Of a DNA stretch of 64,000 nucleotides, positions 7,637 to 15,913 are shown piece after piece (position 1 is the stretch's first letter; the number at the start of each line of letters is the position of its first letter). Origin of the DNA: Desulfovibrio sp. ZJ369 (GTDB lineage Bacteria; Desulfobacterota; Desulfovibrionia; Desulfovibrionales; Desulfovibrionaceae); assembly GCF_011039085.1 (NCBI RefSeq), contig NZ_JAAKEI010000007.1:1-64000 (forward strand), given 5' to 3'. Below the pieces are notes generated by a model. That model saw only the letters and a program-made list of their open reading frames with translations, searched no databases and was not told the DNA's origin. The position numbers were made by a program, and so were the translations under genes.

Positions 7637-9886
7637 CTACCGGTAATACAGATTCCTGCCGCCGATGGTGAGCAGGGCCTGCTTGAGATTGGCCCTGATC
7701 TGCCTCCGGTCCCAGATGCCCTGAATGTGCCCGCGCGAGAGCGCGCGGTAGGAGCGGTGGTATTTGGGCGGAATGTCCATGCCCGTGGTTTCCTTGATCA
7801 CGCCCGGCCCGGCGAAACCGATGTTGGAGGAGCGCACCGCGAACTGATAGGGCGAACAGCCCAGAAAACTGGCCACCGGCCCGGCGAAAGAGTTCGTGTC
7901 GTAGAGCACCATGTACAGGCCGCCGGATTCGATGTAGCGGCGAACGGCCACGGTGCAGCGCGGCATCTGGATCACGCCGTGCGTGCCTTCCTGGATGCGG
8001 ATGCCCGCCGTGCCGTGCACATACGCCAGGAAGGGGTAGCGCTTCTTCGCGGCGCGCTGCGCGGCCTCCACGAATTTGTAGCCTTCGGCGGCGCCCACCG
8101 AGCCGCCACGGAAGGTGCCCATGAACATGGCCACCACCATCTTGATGTTGTCGATGCGGGCCTCAAAGGTCATGCAGCCGCTCTTGGCTCCGGTTTTTTT
8201 CTGGGCGTCGGCGATCCGTTCGGAAAAGCCGGGAAAGTCCAGAGGGTTGCCCGCTTCTATTTCGCTGTTGAATTCAAAGACCGAACCCGGATCAAAGACA
8301 TTTTTCACATACCATTCGGGTTCCATGGGGAAATGGTAGCCGCAGTGGCTGCACACGCCCGCGAACTCGGCAAAAAGGTCCGGCCCCCAGAGATCCAGGC
8401 AGCCGTAGGATTCGCTGTTGGGACAGGTCAGCGTGCGATCAATCTTGTAGCGCGGCGAGAGATAGTTCCAGCGACGCCTGCGGGAATCGTCCACCCAGGT
8501 GGAGAGGGCGGTGAGCTCTTTGGCTTTGTTGTCCGCGCGGCTGGGCAGATTGCGGGTAATCTTGCGCCAGGGCGAGAGCAGGCGTTTTTTGTACATCTCC
8601 CACTCATTGTCGATTTCTTCCATCAGCGTGCGGATCTGGCGTTGATGCTTGCGGTAGAAATCGTACTTGAAGCTGACAAAAGGTTTGGAAAACCAATCCC
8701 AGAAGGCGGCGGCCTTTTTGGTCAGGAACGGCCGCCGGTCGCGCGCGGCCTGACGCGAGAGACGCAGAAATTTTTGCTGGCGGCGTTCGCGCAGGCGATC
8801 CTTAGCCGCGGCGGAAAGGCCCCAGCGGATAAAGAGCTCGTCCAGATTGGCATCGGGGTTGCGATGGCGGGAAAGCGCAAGCCCCCGGAAGCCGGGCAGC
8901 TTGCGGGTGGAAATGACCACCTCGTCCGTGGCCCGGATAACTTCCTGCCGCAGAGAGCGGAAGAAGTCGAAGTGCCAGGGCCGCGCGCCCAGGGGCGGCT
9001 CCTGAACCACGCGATCGATGTAGCCGAAGCGCAGGTTGTCCTGAGCCGTGATTCTCAGGTTTCGGGCGCAGTGCTCAATAAGATCGGGCGTGGCGCGCTG
9101 CCCGGATTTGAGATGGCCTTCAATGGCCGCGGCCCCCTCCGGGGAAATGACGGAATAATAGCCGTGGGAGAGCATCAGACGCTTGTCCGCCAGGCCGATG
9201 GCCTCGGCCCCGCCGGAGCCGCCCTCGGAAATCACCGCCACCACGGGCACGCGCAGACCGGCCATGCCGTATATGTTGCGGGCGATCTGCTGGGCCGCGC
9301 CCGGATAATCCTCCAGAGGATAGGAGCCGGGCGTGAAAATATAGCAGTGGATCGGGATGCCTTCCGTTTCGGCCACGCGCATATACTGCAGGGCCTTGGC
9401 ATTGCCCCAGGGCTTGACCGAGCCGCCGTTGCGGAATTCCGCGCCGTGGCCCTTTTCCTGCCCGATGACCATCACCGACTGGGTGTATGTCTTCTTGCCC
9501 CGGCGGCGGGTGATCACCGCGCGGGCAATGAGCATGCTCGGATCCAGGCTGTGCTCGTCCTGGCCGCCCACTTCGGTGAAATTGTCGTAGACGTTTTCCA
9601 GGATGTCGCGCAGGCACACGCGTTGGGGATGGCGCACGATGCGCACCCGATCCATGGGCGTGATGCTGCTTTCCAGGCGGCGTTCCACATAGCTGAAGAG
9701 ATCTTCGATGGTGGCGAGATCCGCATAGGGGTCTTCCAGCTCCCCCGCGCGGGAGCGCGCGGCAAAGGCCGTGAGCTTTTCTTCCAGCAGCTCCGCGTTG
9801 TCCTTGTGCTTGCCCGCGAAAATATCGCGCAGGTAGGTCAGCCGCTCGCGCAGGCTTTGGATGCGTTTTTCGATATTGTTGTCCAT
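7637..9886 (-). CDS. Fused acetyl-CoA carboxylase carboxyltransferase (AccA-like then AccD-like)
   Basis: A 749-residue carboxyltransferase joining both crotonase-fold halves in one chain, which would move CO2 from carboxybiotin to an acyl-CoA. Residues 1-330 match AccA (SEGGSGGAEAIGLADKRLML at about 220, VISPEGAAAI). A basic linker of about 140 residues follows. Residues 480-749 match AccD (GSVGAAEGYKFVEAA, GTAGIRIQEG). The AccD-type zinc ribbon is present but altered: C488-x7-C496-x15-C512-x2-C515 instead of C-x2-C-x15-C-x2-C. The order is AccA first, AccD second. It follows the DUF1847 gene by 15 bp and biotin carboxylase before that, so one operon is likely. The substrate is presumably acetyl-CoA, but propionyl-CoA cannot be excluded. 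Confidence 0.88.
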   Translation of the reverse strand: MDNNIEKRIQSLRERLTYLRDIFAGKHKDNAELLEEKLTAFAARSRAGELEDPYADLATIEDLFSYVERRLESSITPMDRVRIVRHPQRVCLRDILENVYDNFTEVGGQDEHSLDPSMLIARAVITRRRGKKTYTQSVMVIGQEKGHGAEFRNGGSVKPWGNAKALQYMRVAETEGIPIHCYIFTPGSYPLEDYPGAAQQIARNIYGMAGLRVPVVAVISEGGSGGAEAIGLADKRLMLSHGYYSVISPEGAAAIEGHLKSGQRATPDLIEHCARNLRITAQDNLRFGYIDRVVQEPPLGARPWHFDFFRSLRQEVIRATDEVVISTRKLPGFRGLALSRHRNPDANLDELFIRWGLSAAAKDRLRERRQQKFLRLSRQAARDRRPFLTKKAAAFWDWFSKPFVSFKYDFYRKHQRQIRTLMEEIDNEWEMYKKRLLSPWRKITRNLPSRADNKAKELTALSTWVDDSRRRRWNYLSPRYKIDRTLTCPNSESYGCLDLWGPDLFAEFAGVCSHCGYHFPMEPEWYVKNVFDPGSVFEFNSEIEAGNPLDFPGFSERIADAQKKTGAKSGCMTFEARIDNIKMVVAMFMGTFRGGSVGAAEGYKFVEAAQRAAKKRYPFLAYVHGTAGIRIQEGTHGVIQMPRCTVAVRRYIESGGLYMVLYDTNSFAGPVASFLGCSPYQFAVRSSNIGFAGPGVIKETTGMDIPPKYHRSYRALSRGHIQGIWDRRQIRANLKQALLTIGGRNLYYR

Positions 9887-9901
9887 AGTTTGGCGCGCCT
9901 G

Positions 9902-10582
9902 CTAAACAGGCTTTGTGAGGTAATTGAAATAACTTGCGCTGCAATATACAGCGGCCAGGGGATTGTGACCGAGCATGCGGTCCTTGACGGCCAGCACCGT
10001 GGCCGGGGCTTCCAGATGGCGCAGGGCAAGGCTGTCATGACCCACGCAGAGGCCCAGAAGCACATTGAGCTCGACCCGTGCGTCGTTCATCAGCTTTGCC
10101 TGAAGGATGGGGTTGCACATGGTCTCCGGCTGCTCCGGGCAGAGCAGGTCCTCGCCGCACAAGCCCAACTCGCTCTTGGGCACACGGCCCACCTTGCAGC
10201 TCGCGGAAACTGTCTCAAGGCCCTGAGCCTGAAAAATTGCAGCCGTGGCCGCGGCCTCCCGGCGCAGGCCGATGCAGAAAACAAGACCCAGGCGGCGGTA
10301 GTGCATGCCTTTGGCAAAAGCCACAATTTCCAGGATGCGCGGTCGGTTCGGCATGCGGCCGCCTTGCGGCAGCAGGGTATAGCTTTTCCGTTCCACTATG
10401 GCGGCTTGCCTCGCCATCTGGCTGTTTTCAGGCTCGGCGCAGATCCTGCGGCTTTCCTCGATCAACTCCGGGCGGCAGGCTGTGGGGCAGTCCGGCGGAT
10501 GTTTGCCGTCCGGCGCGCAGCAGAGCCGTTCCTCGCGCTTGAAGTGGCACCGGGCGCAATGGGGCAGGGGGAACGTGGGCAT
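9902..10582 (-). CDS. DUF1847 cysteine-rich protein
   Basis: A 226-residue protein of the DUF1847 type, of unknown function. The N-terminus has CARCHFKREERLCC and a further cysteine pair near residues 32-36, suggesting a metal or Fe-S site. The body contains EIVAFAKGMHYRRLGLVFCIGL and ends with HNPLAAVYCSASYF. Cysteines are conserved-looking throughout (SCKVG, GLCGEDLLCPEQPETMCNP). AAGGAGA precedes the ATG. Its position 17 bp after biotin carboxylase and 15 bp before the carboxyltransferase suggests co-expression, yet it has no recognised role in a carboxylase. Confidence 0.75.
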   Translation of the reverse strand: MPTFPLPHCARCHFKREERLCCAPDGKHPPDCPTACRPELIEESRRICAEPENSQMARQAAIVERKSYTLLPQGGRMPNRPRILEIVAFAKGMHYRRLGLVFCIGLRREAAATAAIFQAQGLETVSASCKVGRVPKSELGLCGEDLLCPEQPETMCNPILQAKLMNDARVELNVLLGLCVGHDSLALRHLEAPATVLAVKDRMLGHNPLAAVYCSASYFNYLTKPV

Positions 10583-10599
10583 GGCGGTCTCCTTGGATG

Positions 10600-12039
10600 C
10601 TAGAACCGCAGAATACGTTCGGTATTGGCCTTCAGAAAGTCCACATTGGATTTAAGGCCTTCGCCCGCGCCGTTTTTGCCCTCCAGCCGCAGAGAATCAA
10701 GAAAGTCCAGGCCGCGCTGCCTGGCTTGCGCGAGATCCTTGCCCCAGACGATGGCCAGGGCCAGATTGGGATCGAATTCCGTGGGTATCTCGTAGGGCTC
10801 CTTGTGCGGCACATGGGTCAGCAGTGTCAGCCAGGGCGCGTCCTTCCACTGAAAACGCTCAATGCGGCCCACCCAGGGCGTGAAATTATTGTCGGGATCT
10901 TCGGCGATCAGCCGGTATTCCACGCCCACGCCGTCAAAGTCGATATCTTCCTGCGTGTAGCCAAGGGGCTGGCCCAGGCCGGTGCGGATCTGCTCGGCGA
11001 TCAGGTCAACGCCGTCCTTGCCCTTGATCCGGGAAATACGGGCCGAAACCCCGTTTTCCACCTGGATGCGGGTATTGACTTCCATGAGGAAGGGCTCGCC
11101 CTTGCGCGTGACGATCCATTCCCAGGTGCCCACATTGTCATAGCCCACCTTGCGGGCCATGGTCAGGGAATAATCCACGATGTCCGTGAGCACTTTGGCG
11201 GCGTCAAAGGTGTAGTCAAGCGTGTCGGGCGCAAAACCCGGCGCGACTTCAATGCGTTTTTGCAGGCCTGTGGACTGGATGGAGCAGTTGCGCGTGCCGA
11301 AATGCACGGGATTGCGGCCCGTGCGATCCGAGACGATCTGCACTTCCAGGTGATTGAAGTCCGTGATCCGCTGCTCGATGAGCACGCCTTCATCCTTGAA
11401 CTGGCGCAGGGCGTAATTGCGCACGCGCCGGTAGACCGAGCGGAACTGGTCCGGATCATAGACCTCCTCAATGCCCATGCCGCCCCCGCCAGCCGAGGCC
11501 TTGACCAGCACCAGCGGCCGTTTGATGCCCTGCTGGGTCTGAAACTCAAAGACGGTCTTGGCAATGCGCTCGGCTTCCAGCTCATCGTAAATGGGCCGAT
11601 CCGAGCCGGGCACCGTGGGCACGCCCAGGCCGCGGGCCAGACGCTTGGTATTGATCTTGTCGCCCAGCTCGCGGATGATTTTCCAGGAAGGGCCGATGAA
11701 GATCATCTTGCGATCGCGCTTGGTCACCCGGCGCGCAAAGCGGAAATCCTCGGCGAAAAAGCCATAGCCCGGATGCACGGCCGTGCAGCCCGCCTCGTCG
11801 GCCACGGCCATCAGCTCATTGGCGTCATGATACGAGGCCACGCGGAACAGGCTTTTTTCTCCGCCTTCCTCACGGGCCAGGCGCACATGGCCCGAAGCCG
11901 CGTCCTCGCTGGTGTACACCGCGGCAAAAGCCACGCCCAGCTTGCGGCAGGCCCGCATGATCCGCATGGCGATCTCGCCCCGGTTGGCCACCAGCACCTT
12001 ATGCTCTTGCAGGGGAATGTTGTCCTGAACGTTGTCCAA
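10600..12039 (-). CDS. accC: Biotin carboxylase (AccC-like ATP-grasp)
   Basis: A 479-residue biotin carboxylase that carboxylates carrier-bound biotin with ATP and bicarbonate. The N-terminal domain starts KVLVANRGEIAMRIMRACRKLG. The ATP-grasp glycine loop is KASAGGGGMGIEEV. Active-site segments are FNHLEVQIVSDRTG, RNCSIQSTGLQKRIEVAP and EVNTRIQVENGVS, which replaces the usual EMNTRIQVEH. The start codon is TTG with GGAGAG five bases upstream. It is the first gene of the operon with the DUF1847 gene, the fused carboxyltransferase and the carrier. It is slightly longer than E. coli AccC (449). Confidence 0.92.
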   Translation of the reverse strand: MDNVQDNIPLQEHKVLVANRGEIAMRIMRACRKLGVAFAAVYTSEDAASGHVRLAREEGGEKSLFRVASYHDANELMAVADEAGCTAVHPGYGFFAEDFRFARRVTKRDRKMIFIGPSWKIIRELGDKINTKRLARGLGVPTVPGSDRPIYDELEAERIAKTVFEFQTQQGIKRPLVLVKASAGGGGMGIEEVYDPDQFRSVYRRVRNYALRQFKDEGVLIEQRITDFNHLEVQIVSDRTGRNPVHFGTRNCSIQSTGLQKRIEVAPGFAPDTLDYTFDAAKVLTDIVDYSLTMARKVGYDNVGTWEWIVTRKGEPFLMEVNTRIQVENGVSARISRIKGKDGVDLIAEQIRTGLGQPLGYTQEDIDFDGVGVEYRLIAEDPDNNFTPWVGRIERFQWKDAPWLTLLTHVPHKEPYEIPTEFDPNLALAIVWGKDLAQARQRGLDFLDSLRLEGKNGAGEGLKSNVDFLKANTERILRF

Positions 12040-12086
12040 GCTTCTCTCCGTGATAAGCCGCGCCTGAATCGTTTTGTTACTAAAAG

Positions 12087-12175
12087 GAGCTCAACGCTCT
12101 GGCAGGGCGAAGTCATGCCCGCCCGCGCCAGCCGTTGCGATCATGCCGCTTTACGGATGACGACGGCAGCGCCAG
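12087..12175. repeat. Degenerate mosaic repeat, copy 6
   Basis: GAGCTCAACGCTCTGGCAGG followed by GCGAAGTCATGCCC and a ...GCCGCTTTACGGATGACGACGG tail resembles the central module of the 5371-5673 copy and, inverted, 3620-3650. The palindromic termini are missing, so it looks decayed. Confidence 0.65.
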
Positions 12176-12239
12176 GCATGAGCGCAATGCAGCCGCAACG
12201 CGCGCCGTTCGGCGGCGACGCGCAAAGCCTCCTCCGCCC

Positions 12240-12268
12240 TTGTGAGGCGGCAAGGCACGGGCTATACT
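12240..12268 (+). promoter_or_regulatory. Predicted promoter of the purine nucleoside phosphorylase gene
   Basis: TTGTGA and TATACT are separated by 17 bp, 55 bp upstream of the start codon. Confidence 0.55.
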
Positions 12269-12323
12269 GACGGCGTTCGGGCGCTTTTGCCAAAAAAATT
12301 ATTCAACGGCAAGAAGTACTGTT

Positions 12324-13196
12324 ATGCAAAACTCGCAAGAAGTCCAGCGTGTCGTCGAAGCCTTGCGCGCGGCCCTGCCCGGAGGGGCCTCTGAGAAGGC
12401 GCCGCTGGGCCTGATCCTGGGCACGGGCCTGTCCGGGCTGACGGCGCGGCTCACGGATGCCTGTTCCGTTCCCTATGCCGACCTGCCGGGTTTTCCGCTT
12501 TCAAGCGTGGATTCGCATCAGGGGGCCTTTGTCCGGGGCCGTCTGGGGCGGGGCGAGGCAGGCGTGCCGGTTCTGGCGCAGCAGGGGCGCTGCCATCTGT
12601 ATGAGGGCCGCAGCCCGGCGCAGGTCTGCATGGGCGTGCGGGTCATGGCCGGGCTGGGCGTCAGGACCCTGATCATCACCAATGCGGCCGGGGCCCTGAA
12701 TCCGCGCTTTGCAGCCGGCGATCTGATGTGCATGGCGGATCTGATCAATCACACGGGCGTGTCGCCGCTTACCGGCCCTAACTGCCAGGCCTGGGGCGAG
12801 CGTTTTCCGGACATGAGCGCGCCCTTTGATCCCCTTCTGCAGGCATTGGCCCTGCAAACCGCGCTCAAGCTGGGCATCCGCCTGGAGCGCGGGGTATATA
12901 TCGGGGTGCACGGGCCGGAAATGGAGAGCCCGGCGGAAACCCGCATGTACCGCCAATGGGGAGCCGACGCCGTGGGCATGAGCACGGTTCTGGAAGTTAT
13001 CGCCGCGCGCCATCTGGGCTTGCGCGTGCTTGGCATCTCCTGCCTTACCAACAAAAATCTGCCGGATTGCATGGCCCCGGTCCCGCTGGAGCAGGTTATT
13101 GCCGTGGCCTGCCGCGCCGGTGAAACTCTGGCCCGGCTGCTTGAGGAACTGGCCGGGGAACTGGCCGCCGCGTCCGGGCCGGGAGCGGACAACTGA
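12324..13196 (+). CDS. Purine nucleoside phosphorylase (trimeric, family 2)
   Basis: A 290-residue cytoplasmic enzyme that splits purine nucleosides with phosphate, feeding base salvage. Family-2 signatures: LILGTGLSGL near residue 31 (phosphate loop), QGRCHLYEGRSP, TNAAGALNPRFAAGDLM, and the nucleoside site ETRMYRQWGADAVGMSTVLE followed by SCLTNKN, whose asparagine contacts the base. Length is typical (270-290). It forms a single-gene unit, with no other salvage gene nearby. A promoter is visible at 12240-12268. Confidence 0.93.
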   Translation: MQNSQEVQRVVEALRAALPGGASEKAPLGLILGTGLSGLTARLTDACSVPYADLPGFPLSSVDSHQGAFVRGRLGRGEAGVPVLAQQGRCHLYEGRSPAQVCMGVRVMAGLGVRTLIITNAAGALNPRFAAGDLMCMADLINHTGVSPLTGPNCQAWGERFPDMSAPFDPLLQALALQTALKLGIRLERGVYIGVHGPEMESPAETRMYRQWGADAVGMSTVLEVIAARHLGLRVLGISCLTNKNLPDCMAPVPLEQVIAVACRAGETLARLLEELAGELAAASGPGADN

Positions 13197-13235
13197 AAGC
13201 CGTTGGCTGCGCGGGGCGGAGCGGCGCGTTTTTAC

Positions 13236-13264
13236 TTGAAAAAGCCGCTTTTTCAGTCTATGTT
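13236..13264 (+). promoter_or_regulatory. Predicted promoter of typA
   Basis: TTGAAA and TATGTT are separated by 17 bp, 27 bp before the ribosome-binding site of the small leader frame. Confidence 0.55.
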
Positions 13265-13290
13265 TAAAAATTCCCCTGAGGAGAGGTGAA

Positions 13291-13347
13291 ATGCTTCCGT
13301 CCCATTCCGACGTGATACTCAGCAAGGTTTATCATCATGCAGCATAA
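13291..13347 (+). CDS. Possible 18-residue leader peptide overlapping the typA start
   Basis: The strong ribosome-binding sequence GAGGAGAGG lies directly before this ATG and not before typA. The frame reads [18 protein letters not shown] and stops 11 bp inside typA in another frame. The arrangement would allow translational coupling of TypA synthesis to the leader. Too short for composition evidence, so it may be chance. Confidence 0.4.
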   Translation: MLPSHSDVILSKVYHHAA

Positions 13348-15172
13348 CGACTCTCTGCGCAACGTGGCGATCATCGCCCATGTCGATCACGGCAAAACCA
13401 CTCTGGTGGACGCCCTTTTCAAACAGAGCGGCGTGTTTCGCGCGGATCAGCATGTGGACGAGCGCGTCATGGACAATATGGATCTGGAGCGCGAGCGCGG
13501 CATCACCATTGCCGCCAAAAATTGCGCCGTGACCTGGAAGGGCGTGAAGATCAACATCATCGACACTCCGGGGCACGCGGATTTCGGCGGCGAGGTGGAA
13601 CGCTCCCTGTCCATGGCCAGCGGGGCCATCCTCCTGGTGGACGCCTCGGAAGGCCCGCTGCCGCAGACGCGTTTCGTGCTGCGCAAAACCCTGGAAGCCG
13701 GGCTGCCCGTGGTGGTGGTGATCAACAAGATCGACCGCAAGGACGCCCGGCCCCGGGAAGTGCTCAATGAAATTTATGATCTCTTTATTGATCTGGGCGC
13801 AAACGAGGAGCAGCTGGAATTTCCCGTGCTCTACGCCATAGGCCGTTCGGGCGTGGCCATGAACGCCCTGGAAGACGAGCGGAAGGATCTTTCCCCGCTG
13901 TTTGAGGCTATTTTGACCAAAATTCCGGGCCCGGCCCATGATCCCGCGCAACCCTTCCAAATGCTCGTGGCGGATCTGGATTATTCGGAGTATCTGGGCC
14001 GCCTGGCCGTGGGCCGGATTATGCACGGCACGGTTTTCGCCAGGGAATCCCTGGCCTGCGTGGGCGAGGACGGGGAAGCCAGACCCCTGCGCGCCACCAA
14101 ACTTCAGGTTTACGACGGCCTGCAACTCCGCGAGGTGGAAAAAGCCCAGCCCGGCGATATTGTGGTGCTGGCGGGCATTGAGGATGTGACCATCGGCGAC
14201 ACCATCTGCACCCGCGAGAAGCCCAAGGCCTTGCCGCGCATCCGGGTGGATGAGCCCACTGTGGCCATGCGCTTTGGCATCAATACTTCGCCCCTGGCCG
14301 GGCGCGAGGGCAAGATCGTCCAGAGCCGGGCCATTCAGGACAGACTGACCAGGGAGAGCCTGCGCAACGTGGCCATCCGCGTGGAAGACACGGCGGATCG
14401 CGACGCCTTTCTGGTCAAGGGCCGGGGCGAGTTTCAGATGGCGATTCTCATTGAAACCATGCGCCGCGAGGGTTTTGAACTCTCCGTGGGACGGCCGGAG
14501 GTAATCCTGAAAAAAGACGCCGACGGCAGAACCCTGGAGCCCATTGAGCATTTGTATGTGGATTGCGACGAAATCTTCATGGGCGTGGTCACGGACAAAC
14601 TGGCCCAGCGCAAGGGCCGCATGCTCAACTGCGCCAACAACGGCACGGGCCGGGTGCGGCTGGAATTTTCCGTGCCCTCGCGCGGGCTGATCGGCTACCG
14701 GGACGAATTCCTCACGGATACCAAGGGCACGGGGATCATGAACTCCTACCTTGAAGGCTATGAGGAATGGCGCGGCGACTTCCCCACCCGCTTTTCCGGC
14801 TCCATTGTGGCGGATCGGCCGGGCGCGGCCGTGGCCTATGCGCTCTTCAATCTGGAGCCGCGCGGCACGCTTTTTGTGGAGCCGGGGGATCCGGTCTACG
14901 AGGGCATGATCGTGGGCGAGCACAATCGCGACAACGATATTGACGTCAACGCCACCAAGGAAAAGAAGCTCACCAATCTGCGCGCCGCGGGCAAGGATGA
15001 AAACGTGATCCTCACCCCTGTGAAAAAAATGACCCTGGAGCGCGCCCTGCACTTTGTGCGCGAGGATGAGCTGGTGGAAGTCACGCCCCTTTCCCTGCGC
15101 CTGCGCAAGGTCGAGCTTTCGGCCCAGAAGCGCTACCAGATGGCGGGCAAGGCAGCCAAGAGCAAAAGCTGA
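13337..15172 (+). CDS. typA: Translational GTPase TypA/BipA
   Basis: A 611-residue ribosome-associated GTPase involved in stress adaptation and ribosome assembly. GTPase motifs: G1 [13 protein letters not shown]2 RERGITI, G3 [13 protein letters not shown]4 [10 protein letters not shown]. The EF-G-like domains and the TypA-specific C-terminal domain ([17 protein letters not shown], then [12 protein letters not shown]) are complete. The start at ATG 13337 matches the family N-terminus ([13 protein letters not shown]). Its own ribosome-binding site is weak, while a strong one lies 50 bp upstream before a small frame that overlaps the start. Confidence 0.97.
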   Translation: MQHNDSLRNVAIIAHVDHGKTTLVDALFKQSGVFRADQHVDERVMDNMDLERERGITIAAKNCAVTWKGVKINIIDTPGHADFGGEVERSLSMASGAILLVDASEGPLPQTRFVLRKTLEAGLPVVVVINKIDRKDARPREVLNEIYDLFIDLGANEEQLEFPVLYAIGRSGVAMNALEDERKDLSPLFEAILTKIPGPAHDPAQPFQMLVADLDYSEYLGRLAVGRIMHGTVFARESLACVGEDGEARPLRATKLQVYDGLQLREVEKAQPGDIVVLAGIEDVTIGDTICTREKPKALPRIRVDEPTVAMRFGINTSPLAGREGKIVQSRAIQDRLTRESLRNVAIRVEDTADRDAFLVKGRGEFQMAILIETMRREGFELSVGRPEVILKKDADGRTLEPIEHLYVDCDEIFMGVVTDKLAQRKGRMLNCANNGTGRVRLEFSVPSRGLIGYRDEFLTDTKGTGIMNSYLEGYEEWRGDFPTRFSGSIVADRPGAAVAYALFNLEPRGTLFVEPGDPVYEGMIVGEHNRDNDIDVNATKEKKLTNLRAAGKDENVILTPVKKMTLERALHFVREDELVEVTPLSLRLRKVELSAQKRYQMAGKAAKSKS

Positions 15173-15263
15173 GGCTTTTCCCCGCAGCCGGGCCTGAGCC
15201 CTTCGCCATATTTGCGCTGGAGGGCGGAAAGCGCAGGGCTGGCCCCCCGGCAGACAACAGCCT

Positions 15264-15340
15264 TAGAGCGTTTTGCTAATGAAATTAGCTAGAGCATTTT
15301 TTGATTGAAAATGAATATTTTCAATCAAAAAAATGCTCTA
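15264..15340. repeat. Mosaic palindromic repeat, copy 7
   Basis: TAGAGCGTTTTGCTAATGAA and an AATTAGC arm, then AGAGCATTTTTTGATTGAAA with the matching TTTCAATCA arm and terminus ATGCTCTA. The terminus supplies the TAG stop codon of the minus-strand DsrE-like gene. Confidence 0.9.
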
Positions 15341-15685
15341 CGGTTTGATGTAGGCAAAGCCCTCACGTTGCAGGCGCACCACTTCCACCAGACCCGCAGG
15401 CACAACCTCGCAGCCCTGCCAGAGCCGGGAGCGCTCAATTTTATTGTCCGCCAGGGCATTGGCGCACAGCCGGATTTCAAGGCCCTCTTGCATAAGCGGC
15501 ACGGCCTGCTCGCGCAGTTCCGTATGTTCGTCGGTAAAAAGCCTCACTGCCGGGCCATTGGCCACCACAACCAGGTGGAATGATTCGCCGGGCAGGGCTT
15601 TGCAGTAATTGGCCGCGTTTTTCAGAACCAGTTGCAGCGTGGCCGGCTCGCTGCTGTCGATATGCAGGCAAAGATCATAGTTCAT
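15338..15685 (-). CDS. DsrE/DsrF-like family protein
   Basis: A 115-residue protein of the DsrE/F fold. Recognisable features are the early NAANYCKALPGESFHLVVVA segment, ANGPAVRLF, a single central cysteine in IRLCANAL, and the C-terminal VPAGLVEVVRLQREGFAYIKP that defines the small soluble DsrE-like group. Family members bind or transfer sulfur through a cysteine in sulfur-metabolising bacteria. The role here is not established; it could act as a persulfide carrier. It has its own promoter at 15740-15768, GGAG precedes the ATG, and the stop is the TAG of a palindromic repeat. Confidence 0.85.
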   Translation of the reverse strand: MNYDLCLHIDSSEPATLQLVLKNAANYCKALPGESFHLVVVANGPAVRLFTDEHTELREQAVPLMQEGLEIRLCANALADNKIERSRLWQGCEVVPAGLVEVVRLQREGFAYIKP

Positions 15686-15739
15686 GCTTTTTCTCCAGGA
15701 CGTTTATACCAGCCCGCGCCAGAGAGCGCGGCAGGAATC

Positions 15740-15768
15740 ATGCTAGCAAAGCCCGCCTTCTTTGCCAA
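15740..15768 (-). promoter_or_regulatory. Predicted promoter of the DsrE-like gene
   Basis: TTGGCA and TAGCAT on the minus strand are separated by 17 bp, about 55 bp upstream of the start codon. Confidence 0.55.
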
Positions 15769-15913
15769 GCCGGACCGGGCCACGAGAAAAAGCAATTGTC
15801 GCAGCGCCGTTCTGTCCGGAGGCATAAAAGAGCGGCGCGGAGGAGATTTTGAGCCGTGTTGTTTGGCCAGGCTCGCGCATTGCGGCGCATTATAGCCGTA
15901 AAAGAGGCATCCT

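Noticed and set aside
7628-10603. A 991-codon plus-strand frame opposite the carboxylase genes
   Set aside because: Shadow of the minus-strand carboxyltransferase and DUF1847 genes. It spans two real genes and their spacer and shows no motif.
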